Source: CAIXZV01 sp963697365
GTDB lineage: Bacteria; Chloroflexota; Limnocylindria; Limnocylindrales; CSP1-4
Assembly: GCA_963697365.1 (NCBI GenBank)
Contig: CAVONT010000011.1
Span: forward strand, 91,284-155,283
Reading direction: 5' to 3'
DNA: 64,000 bases
Shown here: positions 8,786 to 17,218 of the stretch, piece after piece
Layout: every line of letters begins with the position of its first letter
Position numbering within the stretch: the first letter of the stretch is position 1
The notes under the pieces: generated by a model
Seen by the model: only the letters and a program-made list of their open reading frames with translations
What the model was told of the DNA's origin: nothing
Databases searched by the model: none
Translations under genes and position numbers: made by a program

Positions 8786-10873
8786 ATGGCCCGACTTCCC
8801 TACCCCGCCGCCCCCACCGCGGACCAGGTCGATGACTTCCACGGCACCCGGATCGCGGACCCCTACCGCCCGCTGGAGGACACCGACGCACCGGCCACGC
8901 GTGCCTGGATCGCCGCCGAGAATGCGCTCACCGAACAGGTGCTGGCGGCCAACCCGGAGCGCCCCGCCATCCGCGAGCAGCTCGCCCGGGTCTGGGATCA
9001 CCCTCGGGCCGGCGTCCCGTGGCGGCGCGGCAGCCGCTGGTTCCAGCTCCGCAACACGGGACTCCAGGACCAGGATGTCCTGTGGACCGCGGGCAGGCCG
9101 GACACTGCCGACGACGCCACCGCCGATGACCGGATCCTCCTCGACCCCAACACCTTGGGCCGGGACGGCACCACCACGCTCGCCGAGGCCGATGTGTCCG
9201 ACAGTGGCGAGCTCGTCGCCATCGCCACCGGTGAGGCCGGCTCCGACTGGCGGACCTGGACCGTCCTGTGCACCGCCACCAGGGAGGCGCTCCCGGACCG
9301 GCTCACCTGGAGCAAGTTCTCGTGTGCCGCCTGGACCGCCGACGACGCGGGCTTCTTCTACGGCGCCTACCCCGCACCGGCGGCCGGCGACAGCCTCGAG
9401 GCGCCGAACCGGGACATGGAGCTGCGCTACCACCGGCTGGGCACGGACCAGGCGGACGACGTCCTCGTGTTCGCGACCCCGCACGAGCCGGAGTGGGGCT
9501 TCCAGCCCGAGGTGGCCGACGACGGCCGGCTGCTCGTGATCAGCGTCTGGCGCGGCACGGATCCCGAGAGCCGGCTCTACGTCGCTGACCTCGGGGCTGG
9601 CGGCGGCGTCGAGGCGATCGAGGTGCGCCCGCTCCTCGACGCTGCAGACGCCCGGTACGACCACGTCGCCACGGTGGACGGCATCGTCTACCTGTCCACC
9701 GACAGGGACGCCCCGCTCGGCCGGGTGATCGCGATCCCGGCCGATGCGGCCCCCGACGATGCGTCGGCGGTCCGGGAGGTCATCGCCGAGACGGGCGATG
9801 CCCTCGAGCACGTGGTCCTGGCCGGCAACCGCCTGGCCTGCGTCTACCTCCACGACGCCCACCACCGCCTGGCCATCCACGAGCTCGACGGCACGTTCGT
9901 CGCCGACGTGCGGCTGCCCGGCATCGGCATGGTCACGGGCCTCGCCGGCCGCCGGGAGGACGAGGACCTGTACCTCGCCCTCGCAAGCTTCCTCGCCCCG
10001 GCCACCGTTCTCGCCGTACGCATGGCCGACGCCACCGTGCGCGAGGTCCGCCGGCCGTCGCTCGCCTGGGACCCGGCCGACTTCGAGACCGAGCAGGTCT
10101 TCGTCGCCTCGCCCGACGGCACCCGCATCCCGTTGTTCCTGTCCCGCCGTCGCGACGTGCAGCCGACCGGGGACGTCCGGACGCTCCTCTACGGCTACGG
10201 CGGCTTCCACGTCCCGATCGGTCCCTCGTTCAAGCCCGAGTGGCTCACCTGGATGGCCCGGGGCGGCCTGCTCGCCGTGGCCTCGCTGCGGGGCGGGGCG
10301 GAGTACGGCAAGGCCTGGCATGACGCCGGTCGCCTCGCGAACAAGCAGAACGTGTTCGACGACTTCGCCGCCTGCGCCCGCTGGCTGGCGGCCTCGGGCT
10401 GGACCACCAGCGACCGCATCGCCATCAGCGGCCGCTCGAACGGTGGCCTGCTCGTCGGCGCGACGCTCACCCAGCACCCGGAGCTCATCGGCGCCGCGCT
10501 CGCCGAGGTCGGCGTGATGGACATGCTCCGCTTCCACCGGTTCACGATCGGCTGGGGCTGGACGTCGGACTACGGGTGTGCCGAGGACCCGGAGCAGTTC
10601 CCGTGGCTCATGGCCTACTCGCCCCTCCACGCCATCCGCCGTGGGACGGCCTACCCGCCAACACTGGTCACGACCGGCGACCACGACGACCGGGTCGTCC
10701 CGGGCCACTCGTTCAAGTTCGCAGCGGCCCTCCAGGCGGCGCAGGCAGTCGACGCGCCCGTGCTCATCCGGGTCGACATGGACGCCGGGCACGGCGCCGG
10801 CAAACCCGTGGGCAAGCAGCTCGACGAGCGGTCGGATGTCCTTGCCTTCCTGGAGCACGTGCTGCCCGACTGA
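8786..10873 (+). CDS. prolyl oligopeptidase family serine peptidase (S9A)
   Basis: A 695-residue cytosolic peptidase cleaving short peptides, often after proline. The N-terminal YPAAPTADQVDDFHGTRIADPYRPLED is typical of the S9A family. A beta-propeller fills residues about 70-410. The C-terminal alpha/beta hydrolase domain carries the nucleophile in GRSNGGLLVG (S551), the acid in TTGDHDDRVVPGHS and the His in DAGHGAGKP. Length matches the family (about 690-720). The start is ATG 8786; an in-frame ATG at 8777 is an alternative. It is intact. There is no signal peptide. It stands divergent from the ArsR-family gene. Confidence 0.92.
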   Translation: MARLPYPAAPTADQVDDFHGTRIADPYRPLEDTDAPATRAWIAAENALTEQVLAANPERPAIREQLARVWDHPRAGVPWRRGSRWFQLRNTGLQDQDVLWTAGRPDTADDATADDRILLDPNTLGRDGTTTLAEADVSDSGELVAIATGEAGSDWRTWTVLCTATREALPDRLTWSKFSCAAWTADDAGFFYGAYPAPAAGDSLEAPNRDMELRYHRLGTDQADDVLVFATPHEPEWGFQPEVADDGRLLVISVWRGTDPESRLYVADLGAGGGVEAIEVRPLLDAADARYDHVATVDGIVYLSTDRDAPLGRVIAIPADAAPDDASAVREVIAETGDALEHVVLAGNRLACVYLHDAHHRLAIHELDGTFVADVRLPGIGMVTGLAGRREDEDLYLALASFLAPATVLAVRMADATVREVRRPSLAWDPADFETEQVFVASPDGTRIPLFLSRRRDVQPTGDVRTLLYGYGGFHVPIGPSFKPEWLTWMARGGLLAVASLRGGAEYGKAWHDAGRLANKQNVFDDFAACARWLAASGWTTSDRIAISGRSNGGLLVGATLTQHPELIGAALAEVGVMDMLRFHRFTIGWGWTSDYGCAEDPEQFPWLMAYSPLHAIRRGTAYPPTLVTTGDHDDRVVPGHSFKFAAALQAAQAVDAPVLIRVDMDAGHGAGKPVGKQLDERSDVLAFLEHVLPD

Positions 10874-10921
10874 CACCCGCGGGGATGCCGGCCGCACGAC
10901 ACCCGACGCGACACCGGTGCG

Positions 10922-12328
10922 ATGATGGACTCGATGGACCAACACCGCGTGCTCATCATCGGCGGCGGGTTCGGCGGCCTCAACGCCGCACGCGACCTGG
11001 GCAAGGATCCCCGGTTCGCCGTGACCTTGGTGGACCGGCGCAACTTCCACACGTTCCAGCCGCTGCTCTACCAGGTCGCGACGGGCGCGATCTCGCCGGG
11101 CGACATCGCACAGCCCCTCCGCTCGGTGCTCCGCAAGCGGCGCGGCGTCACGGTGCTCCTCGGCGAGGCCACTGGCATCGACGTGGACGCCCGCGAGGTC
11201 GTCCTGGGCGATGGCGGGCCCCTCCCCTACGACACGTTGATCGTGGCCACCGGCGCCCGCCACTCCTACTTCGGCCGGGACGACTGGGCGGCGACGGCAC
11301 CTGGCCTCAAGTCGATGGAGGACGCGCTCGAGATCCGGCGGCGCATCCTGATCGCCTTCGAGGCGGCCGAGCGCGAGCAGAACGCCGTCCGGCGCCAGGA
11401 GTGGATGACCTTCGTGATCGTCGGAGCCGGACCGACGGGCGTGGAGCTCGCGGGTTCCCTGGGCGAGATCGCCAAGGACACGCTCAAGCGGGACTTCCGC
11501 TCCATCCACTCGCCCGATGCCCGCATCGTCCTCGTGGAGGCACTGGACCGGGTCCTGCCGCCGTATCCCCCGGACAGGTCGGCGTCCGCCCGCCGCCAGC
11601 TCGAGAAGCTCGGCGTGGAGGTGCGGACGAGCACCCGCGTGATCGCGATGGACGAGCACACCGTCACCGTCCAGACCGCGGACGGCGAGGAGGTCATCCG
11701 GGCCCGGACGCGGCTGTGGGCCGCAGGGGTGCAGGCATCCACGTTCGTGAAGACCGTCGCCGCGGCCACCGGCGCGGGGACGGATCGTGCCGGGCGGATC
11801 CTCGTCAACCCGGACCTCACCGTGCCCGGCCACCCGGAGATCCTCGTCCTGGGCGATGCAGCGGTCCAGCCATGGAAGGAGGACCGCCCGGTCCCCGGCG
11901 TGGCCCAGGGTGCGATCCAGGCCGGCAAGCACGCTGCTCGCACCATCCGCGCGCGCCTGGACGGCAGGCCGGTGACGCCCTACCGCTACCTCGACAAGGG
12001 CGATGTGGCGGTCATCGGCCGTCTGCGGGGGGTGACCAACATCGCCTGGATGGGCCGGCTCGGCCGCCAGGGCGGCTTCGTCGCGTGGGCGATGTGGCTC
12101 GTCATCCACATCTTCTACCTGATCGGCTTCGCGAACCGGATCGTGGTGCTGGTGCGCTGGGCCTGGTCGTTCTTCACGAGCGGCCGCGGAACGCGGCTGA
12201 TCACCGGCTACCCGTTGCTGCCGCCGATCGAGGAGCCGGCCCCGCCCGCCTGGTCGGCCGACCAGGATGGGCAGCCCGGCGAGGTGCCGGCCGCGATCAT
12301 GGCCGAACCGGGTCAGACGATCGGCTGA
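10922..12328 (+). CDS. ndh: type II NADH dehydrogenase (NDH-2)
   Basis: A 468-residue FAD-dependent, non-proton-pumping NADH:quinone oxidoreductase. The FAD-binding Rossmann motif VLIIGGGFGGLNAARDLG is at the N-terminus, preceded by a second possible start (MDQHRV). The NADH-binding glycine loop FVIVGAGPTGVELAGSLGEI is near residue 165. The FAD-site LVLGDAAV segment and the quinone-site AIQAGKHAA follow. The C-terminus has hydrophobic stretches (VAWAMWLVIHIFYLIGF) expected for membrane association. Length is at the longer end of the family. It follows the peptidase by 48 bases, but common transcription is uncertain. Confidence 0.92.
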   Translation: MMDSMDQHRVLIIGGGFGGLNAARDLGKDPRFAVTLVDRRNFHTFQPLLYQVATGAISPGDIAQPLRSVLRKRRGVTVLLGEATGIDVDAREVVLGDGGPLPYDTLIVATGARHSYFGRDDWAATAPGLKSMEDALEIRRRILIAFEAAEREQNAVRRQEWMTFVIVGAGPTGVELAGSLGEIAKDTLKRDFRSIHSPDARIVLVEALDRVLPPYPPDRSASARRQLEKLGVEVRTSTRVIAMDEHTVTVQTADGEEVIRARTRLWAAGVQASTFVKTVAAATGAGTDRAGRILVNPDLTVPGHPEILVLGDAAVQPWKEDRPVPGVAQGAIQAGKHAARTIRARLDGRPVTPYRYLDKGDVAVIGRLRGVTNIAWMGRLGRQGGFVAWAMWLVIHIFYLIGFANRIVVLVRWAWSFFTSGRGTRLITGYPLLPPIEEPAPPAWSADQDGQPGEVPAAIMAEPGQTIG

Positions 12329-12417
12329 TGCCCGGCGGCGCTGCACCAGGCAAGGCCGCTCCGGCGCTTCAGCCCACCACGCGGCGCAGATCCCGGAGGA
12401 GGACTACGCTCCGTCCG

Positions 12418-12795
12418 ATGGATGAGATCGACGACGATACGTTCGAGGACTGGGTCTTCGAGGCGATCGACATGCTTCCCGAGCAGTTCCGGAGCCGTCT
12501 CGGGTCGGTCGCGATCGTCATCGAGGAGCGGGCGACCCAGGCCGAGCTCGACCGCCTCGGCGTGCCCGGGCTCTACGGCCTCTACCACGGCGTCCCGCGC
12601 TCGGCGCTCGGCGCAGACCACAGCGCGATGCCGTCGAAGATCACGATCTACCGGGGGCCGTGCATCGCCTCCTCGCGCACGGCTGAGGGTGTCCGCGACC
12701 GGGTCATCGACACCGTGCACCACGAGATCGCCCATCATTTCGGCATCAGCGACGCGCGCCTGCGCGAGCTTGGCGCCGGCGGCCATCGGCACTGA
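12418..12795 (+). CDS. metallopeptidase family (zincin-like, DUF1025) protein
   Basis: A 125-residue acidic protein starting MDEIDDDTFEDWVFEAID. It carries the zinc-binding signature HHEIAHHFG near residues 101-109 (HExxH, third ligand probably an acidic residue in SDARLRELG). This matches the small 'metallopeptidase family' proteins of Actinobacteria and Chloroflexota (PF06262). Substrate is unknown. It sits 21 bases before the response regulator, so it may share a transcript with the two-component genes. Confidence 0.8.
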   Translation: MDEIDDDTFEDWVFEAIDMLPEQFRSRLGSVAIVIEERATQAELDRLGVPGLYGLYHGVPRSALGADHSAMPSKITIYRGPCIASSRTAEGVRDRVIDTVHHEIAHHFGISDARLRELGAGGHRH

Positions 12796-12816
12796 GCACT
12801 GGAGGCCGATCCCACC

Positions 12817-13524
12817 ATGGACGCCCGGATCCTGCTGGTCGAGGATGACCCGTCGATCCGCGAGGTGACCGCACTCGGCCTCCGGGCCGCGGGGTTCACC
12901 GTCACCACGGCGGCGGACGGTGCCGACGGGCTGGACCGCTGGCGCAGCGATGCGCCCGACCTCGTGATTCTCGACGTGATGCTCCCCCGCCTCGACGGGC
13001 TCGAGGTGTGCAGGGCGATCCGCCGCGACTCCACGGTCCCCATCGTGATGCTCACGGCCCGTGCGGACACGATCGACGTGGTCGTGGGCCTCGAATGCGG
13101 TGCCGACGACTACGTGCGCAAACCGTTCGAGATGCCAGAGCTGGTCGCGCGCGTCCGCGCCGCACTGCGACGCCGCCGCCCAGCGCCCGGCGCGACAGCG
13201 GAAGGGGCGGGCGGCTCGACACCACTCGTCCTCGGGCCGCTCGTGATCGACGAGGCCGGCCGCACCGTGACCCGCGATGGCATCGACGTCCCGCTCACCC
13301 GGACGGAGTTCGACCTCCTCGCGGAGCTTGCCCACCACGCGGGACAGGTCCTCAGCCGCGACCAGTTGCTGGACCGGGTCTGGGGCTACGACTACCTCGG
13401 CGACTCGCGTCTTGTCGATGTCGCCATCGGCCGCCTGCGGGTGCGTATCGAGGTCGATCCCGCGGATCCCCGGCTCATCCTCACCGTCCGCGGCGCCGGA
13501 TACAAGGCCGCGCGGCCAGGCTGA
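12817..13524 (+). CDS. OmpR-family response regulator (MtrA-like)
   Basis: 235 residues. The receiver domain has VEDD acidic residues (9-11), phospho-acceptor D53 in LVILDVMLPRLDG and conserved Lys in DDYVRKPFE. A linker is followed by an OmpR winged-helix domain (PLTRTEFDLLAELAHHAGQV, DQLLDRVWGYDYLGDSRLVD, TVRGAGYKA). The YLGDSRLVDV-type recognition region resembles MtrA. It is followed within 11 bases by its sensor kinase, with a GGAGG ribosome binding site at 13526, and then by a GerMN lipoprotein. This order is that of mtrA-mtrB-lpqB. Confidence 0.88.
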   Translation: MDARILLVEDDPSIREVTALGLRAAGFTVTTAADGADGLDRWRSDAPDLVILDVMLPRLDGLEVCRAIRRDSTVPIVMLTARADTIDVVVGLECGADDYVRKPFEMPELVARVRAALRRRRPAPGATAEGAGGSTPLVLGPLVIDEAGRTVTRDGIDVPLTRTEFDLLAELAHHAGQVLSRDQLLDRVWGYDYLGDSRLVDVAIGRLRVRIEVDPADPRLILTVRGAGYKAARPG

Positions 13525-13535
13525 CGGAGGCATCG

Positions 13536-14999
13536 GTGCCCGGCGTACGCAGCCGCCTCGCGATCACGCTCGTCGCGCTCGTGGCGCTGACAGCCGGGAT
13601 CATCGGTGCGGGCTCCTACCTGTTCGTGGAGGCCTCGCTGCGGGCCAGCCTGCTGGAGACGGCCAGGCGCGAAGCCGACTTCGACCTCTCGGTGCTGCTG
13701 CCCGGGGCCGACCCGGCACCCGTCGATGCTCGGGCGTTCGCCGCGAGTGGCCTGCCCGATGCCTTCGGCCGCAGCGGGGGCATCCGCACAGTCGCGGACT
13801 TCGGCGACGGCGCCCCGTACGAGCCCGCCGGTCTCGAGGGCGCGACCGGGCAGCTCGACCCGACGTTGCGCTCCATCGTCGCGGGCGGGCAGCTCGGCTT
13901 CGCATGGCAGACGCTCGCTGGCGAACCTGTGCTCGTGGTCGGCGGCCGGCAGGGCGGCTACCCGGAGCTCTACTTCGTCCACCAGGCGCGCACGCTGGAG
14001 GAAGCACTCGCGCAACTGCGGGTGGGCCTGCTCGCCGGGGCGGCCGTTGCCCTCGCGCTCGCCCTCATCGCCGCAAGCTTCATGGCGCGGGGAATCCTGC
14101 GGCCCGTCGCCGACGCCGGCCGCGCCGCCCGCCGTATCGCCGGGGGCGATCTCGCGGCGCGGGTCCCCGTCCGAGGACGCGACGAGCTCGCAGGCCTCGC
14201 CGTGGAGCTCAACCGGATGGCCGCCTCACTCGAGATCACCGTCGCGGACCTCGAGGCATCCCAGGCCCGCAATCGCGAGTTCACCGCGGATGTGGCGCAC
14301 GAGCTGCGCACGCCGCTGGCAGCGTTGCTCGCCGAGGCCACGCTGATCGAGTCACAGGCCGCCGCCATGCCGCCGGAGAGCCGCCGTGCCGCTGAGCTCC
14401 TGGCAGGCGACGTGCGAAGGCTGCGAGCGCTCGTGGACGACCTCCTGGAGGTCTCCCGGTTCGACGCAGGCGCCGAGCGACTCGCCAGCGAGCCCGTGGA
14501 CCTGACAACGGTGGTCACCGCGGCAGTCGCCGCGCGGCTGCCCGATGCCGCCGTGGCCGTGCCGCCGGCGCCGGTCGTGGTGGCCACCGACCCACGCCGA
14601 CTCGACCGGATCATCGGCAACCTGCTCGACAACGCCCGCGCCCACGCGCCTGGCGCCCCGGTCGAGGTCGCCCTCACGACGTCCCGCGACGGCGTGGCTG
14701 TCATCGTCGCGGACCGGGGTCCCGGCGTCGCTCCGGAAGCCCTGCCACACCTGTTCGACCGCTTCTACACCGCTGACACCGCACGGAGTCGCGGCAGCTC
14801 CGGCCTTGGCCTCGCGATCGCCGCCGAACACGCGGCACTCCTCGGCGGGACACTGCGAGCGCGTGCCCGACCGGGTGGCGGGCTCGTGTTCACCCTGTCG
14901 CTACCGGTGACCGGATCGTTACCCTCGGGACATCTGGCGGACACGACGTCGCGCGATGCTGGCCTCACTTCGGAATCGCCAGCGAGGATCGAGCCATGA
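13536..14999 (+). CDS. HAMP sensor histidine kinase (MtrB-like)
   Basis: 487 residues from GTG 13536, chosen because GGAGG lies directly upstream. A first membrane helix (ITLVALVALTAGIIGAGSYL, residues about 8-30) and a second (VGLLAGAAVALALALIAASF, about 165-190) flank an extracytoplasmic sensor region. Then come HAMP, the HisKA box FTADVAHELRTPLAALLAEA (phospho-acceptor H255), and an ATPase domain with the N-box NLLDNARAHAPG, G1 DRGPGVAPEA, F-box LFDRFYT and G2 SSGLGLAI. It is the cognate kinase of the upstream regulator. Its TGA overlaps the next start codon (ATGA, 14996-14999). Confidence 0.9.
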   Translation: MPGVRSRLAITLVALVALTAGIIGAGSYLFVEASLRASLLETARREADFDLSVLLPGADPAPVDARAFAASGLPDAFGRSGGIRTVADFGDGAPYEPAGLEGATGQLDPTLRSIVAGGQLGFAWQTLAGEPVLVVGGRQGGYPELYFVHQARTLEEALAQLRVGLLAGAAVALALALIAASFMARGILRPVADAGRAARRIAGGDLAARVPVRGRDELAGLAVELNRMAASLEITVADLEASQARNREFTADVAHELRTPLAALLAEATLIESQAAAMPPESRRAAELLAGDVRRLRALVDDLLEVSRFDAGAERLASEPVDLTTVVTAAVAARLPDAAVAVPPAPVVVATDPRRLDRIIGNLLDNARAHAPGAPVEVALTTSRDGVAVIVADRGPGVAPEALPHLFDRFYTADTARSRGSSGLGLAIAAEHAALLGGTLRARARPGGGLVFTLSLPVTGSLPSGHLADTTSRDAGLTSESPARIEP

Positions 15000-16015
15000 T
15001 CCGCCTCACCTGCAGCCTCGTGACCCTGGCGGCGCTGCTCCTCGCAGCCGCCGCGTGCACCCCCGTCTCCGGCCAGCTCGGCACACCGGCGACACCCCAG
15101 GCCAGCCCGGTCTCGACCGGCGCCGCACCGACGGACGAGCTCCCGAGCGCCGGCCCCACGGACGCGCCGGCGACTCCAACCCCTTCTCCGTCGACGGCCC
15201 CGTCGGCCACACCGCCGGCGTCGCCCGCGGTGACCTCAGCCCCGACCGCGACGCCAACGCCTGCCCCAACCGGCACCACCACCGTCCGGGCCTACCTCGT
15301 CCACGGCAGCTTCACCGGCGACGAGGGCCTCGTCCCGGTGCTGCGCACGGTGCCGCAGACGAGAGCCATGGCCCGCGCAGCTGTCGAGGCGCTCCTGGAC
15401 GGCCCGAACGATGCCGAGATGGCCGCATCCCCCTCGATGTACACCGCGATTCCGGACGGAACCCGACTCCTGGGCCTGGCCGTGAAGGACGGGATCGCCA
15501 CCGTCGACCTGTCGTCCGAGTTCACATCGGGCGGCGGCACCTACTTGGTCACCGCCCGCCTCGCCCAGATGGTCTACACCCTGACCCAGTTCCCGACGAT
15601 CGACAAGGTCCGCTTCTCGCTCGACGGCAAGCTCATTACCACCTTCAGCAGCGAGGGCGTGGTAATCGACGGACCCATGGACCGCGCGGACTACCGGGAC
15701 ATGCTGCCGCCGATCTTCATGGACCGGCCGGCCTGGGGCGCGGCGCTCGGCAACCCCGGGCGGGTGAGCGGCCTCGCCAACGTGTTCGAGGCCACCTTCC
15801 GGGTCCAGCTGCTCGACGCGAAGGGCAACACGCTCGCCGACAAGCAGGTCATGGCCAGCTGCGGCACGGGCTGCTGGGGCCGGTTCGACATTGACCTGGA
15901 CTACGACGTGGCCAAGGGACAGTACGGAACGCTCCGGGCGTTCAACCTGTCCGCGAAGGACGGGACGCCCGAGCATGTCACCGAGTACAGGGTCTGGCTG
16001 ACGCCCCGGGGCTGA
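14996..16015 (+). CDS. GerMN/Gmad2 domain lipoprotein (LpqB-like position)
   Basis: 339 residues. An N-terminal signal peptide ends in a lipobox LLLAAAAC (lipidated C21), followed by a long Thr/Pro/Ala/Ser linker to about residue 90. The GerMN domain (RAYLVHGSFTGDEGLVPVLR, VEALLDGPNDAEMAA, GIATVDLSSEF, LAQMVYTLTQFPTIDKVRFS) is followed by an Ig-like Gmad2 domain (NVFEATFRVQLLDAKGN to RVWLTPRG). Such proteins sit on the outer face of the membrane. In Actinobacteria LpqB has GerMN and modulates the sensor kinase MtrB. Here the gene is coupled by ATGA overlap to the kinase gene, so a sensory accessory role is likely but inferred. Confidence 0.85.
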   Translation: MIRLTCSLVTLAALLLAAAACTPVSGQLGTPATPQASPVSTGAAPTDELPSAGPTDAPATPTPSPSTAPSATPPASPAVTSAPTATPTPAPTGTTTVRAYLVHGSFTGDEGLVPVLRTVPQTRAMARAAVEALLDGPNDAEMAASPSMYTAIPDGTRLLGLAVKDGIATVDLSSEFTSGGGTYLVTARLAQMVYTLTQFPTIDKVRFSLDGKLITTFSSEGVVIDGPMDRADYRDMLPPIFMDRPAWGAALGNPGRVSGLANVFEATFRVQLLDAKGNTLADKQVMASCGTGCWGRFDIDLDYDVAKGQYGTLRAFNLSAKDGTPEHVTEYRVWLTPRG

Positions 16016-16018
16016 GGC

Positions 16019-16633
16019 TCACGCGGGCGACCTGGTCCTCTCGTCGCCCCTGCGCTCAGGATGGTCCGCGGCCGGCAGGCCGCGGACCAGCGATTCCACT
16101 CCGAGGCGGAACGCCTCGTCCACGTCACCACCAAGCTGGAACGCCCCGGCCTGCTCCATAGTGGTGAAGCCGTAGGCGAACGAGGTCAGGACGCGCGCCG
16201 CCGGGAGCGCCGCCTCCGGCCCGACCAGGAGCGCGGTGGCCTCGATGACCGGCGCCGCCGCCCTGGCCGCCACGTCGACCGGCGCCCCTGTCCCGTGTCC
16301 GAGATCGGCGAAGAGCACGGCCGCAGAGCGCGGCGACCGATGGGCGAATGCCCGGTAGGCGTGAGCGAGCGCTGCAACCCGCGCTGCCGGATCCGTGCCT
16401 GCCTCGACCGCCGTCGTGGTCATCGTCCGGCCGAGCTCTTCGGCCGCGTCGATCGCGACCGCGTCCAGCAGTGCCGCACGATCGCGGACGTGCTTGTAGA
16501 GCGAAGGTGGCTGCACGCCCACGCGCCTGGCGACGGTCGCCATTGTGACCGCGTCGATGCCGCCCTCCTCGAGCAGCGCCCGTGCTGCCTCCACGATCCG
16601 TACCCGCGACGTCCGCGCCGGCGTCGGGCTCAT
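16019..16633 (-). CDS. TetR/AcrR-family transcriptional regulator
   Basis: 204 residues. The N-terminal helix-turn-helix is typical: RVRIVEAARALLEEGGIDAV, then MATVARRVGVQPPSLYKHVR. A ligand-binding helical C-terminal domain follows (WHG/TetR_C_33-like: YRAFAHRSPRSAAVLFADLG, FAYGFTTMEQAGAFQLGGD). It is the second gene of an operon with the DUF4260 gene (ATGA overlap at 16630-16633). Two identical-spacing palindromes at the operon promoter (17126-17164) are probable operators. Ligand is unknown; by context it probably controls the DUF4260 membrane protein and itself. Confidence 0.9.
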   Translation of the reverse strand: MSPTPARTSRVRIVEAARALLEEGGIDAVTMATVARRVGVQPPSLYKHVRDRAALLDAVAIDAAEELGRTMTTTAVEAGTDPAARVAALAHAYRAFAHRSPRSAAVLFADLGHGTGAPVDVAARAAAPVIEATALLVGPEAALPAARVLTSFAYGFTTMEQAGAFQLGGDVDEAFRLGVESLVRGLPAADHPERRGDERTRSPA

Positions 16634-17088
16634 TGCCCGCCGGCCCGCTGCTTCCCGATCCGGCCGAGATGCGTATCAGCGAACGAGGTCGGGTACTTGA
16701 GGCCGTAGCCTGCGAGGCGGTCCATCCCCGTGTGCAGCCCCAGCACCGCACCCGCCAGGAGCAAGGGTGCGGAACCGGTGGCAGCACCCGCGCCCAGCAC
16801 CAGCAGGGCCGTGGCCTGACTGTGGGCGACGTTGTACACGAACGCCCCCGTCCGCGGCCCGGCAAGGTACCCGGCCATCGAGATGTCCACTGCCAGGACC
16901 AGTGGGACCAGGAGCAGCAGTGGTCCCCCGGCGGCGATGTAGAGCGCCGCCCCTGCCAGCAGGACCGCCAACCCCTCGAGGCGCAGCCATCGGCGCGGTG
17001 TCCCCGATACGGCGCCCGGTCGTGCGATAGCTCCTGCAGGCGCCGTTGGCAGGGTGGGCCCGTTGGGATGGGACGGCATGGCGGTCAT
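16630..17088 (-). CDS. DUF4260 family membrane protein
   Basis: 152 residues from the ATG at 17088 (ATG 17079 is an alternative). After a variable N-terminal 35 residues come several hydrophobic helices (LEGLAVLLAGAALYIAAGG, LLLLVPLVLAVDISMAGYL, ALLVLGAGAATGSAPLLLAG). The family pattern is visible: DISMAGYLAGPRTGAFVYNVAHS and GLHTGMDRLAGYGLKYPTSF. DUF4260 function is unknown. It is commonly found beside TetR regulators, as here. It is the first gene of the operon; promoter and operators lie 40-75 bases upstream. Confidence 0.85.
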   Translation of the reverse strand: MTAMPSHPNGPTLPTAPAGAIARPGAVSGTPRRWLRLEGLAVLLAGAALYIAAGGPLLLLVPLVLAVDISMAGYLAGPRTGAFVYNVAHSQATALLVLGAGAATGSAPLLLAGAVLGLHTGMDRLAGYGLKYPTSFADTHLGRIGKQRAGGQ

Positions 17089-17125
17089 CGTCGATCAGGC
17101 TCCTTGTCGGTCTCGTGCGGGTCAT

Positions 17126-17142
17126 GGCTATGGTACCTAGCC
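17126..17142. promoter_or_regulatory. TetR operator candidate 1 (GGCTA-N7-TAGCC)
   Basis: Perfect 5-base inverted repeat GGCTA-TGGTACC-TAGCC. It covers the proposed -10 element (TACCAT on the minus strand, 17130-17135) of the DUF4260/tetR operon. It is one of a pair with identical arms and spacing, which is strong internal evidence for a dimeric repressor site. Confidence 0.6.
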
Positions 17143-17159
17143 TTCATGGCTACTGTCAA
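17130..17159 (-). promoter_or_regulatory. promoter of the DUF4260/tetR operon
   Basis: On the minus strand TTGACA (17159-17154) is a perfect -35 element. After an 18-base spacer TACCAT (17135-17130) is a fair -10 element. Start codon 17088 lies 41 bases downstream. Each element is embedded in a GGCTA-N7-TAGCC palindrome, so repressor binding would block polymerase. Confidence 0.6.
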
Positions 17160-17164
17160 TAGCC
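17148..17164. promoter_or_regulatory. TetR operator candidate 2 (GGCTA-N7-TAGCC)
   Basis: GGCTA-CTGTCAA-TAGCC, a perfect inverted repeat containing the -35 hexamer (TTGACA on the minus strand). It has the same arms and 7-base spacer as the copy at 17126-17142; centres are 22 bases apart, about two helical turns. Confidence 0.6.
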
Positions 17165-17218
17165 TTGGTCCCGGAGCGGGGAGCACCGTCTGCCTGTGCG
17201 TCGAGTCCAGCGCGAGCG

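Noticed and set aside
8576..12346. A 1,256-codon minus-strand frame opposite the peptidase and NADH dehydrogenase
   Set aside because: It is a shadow of two well-supported plus-strand genes and has no recognisable motif.
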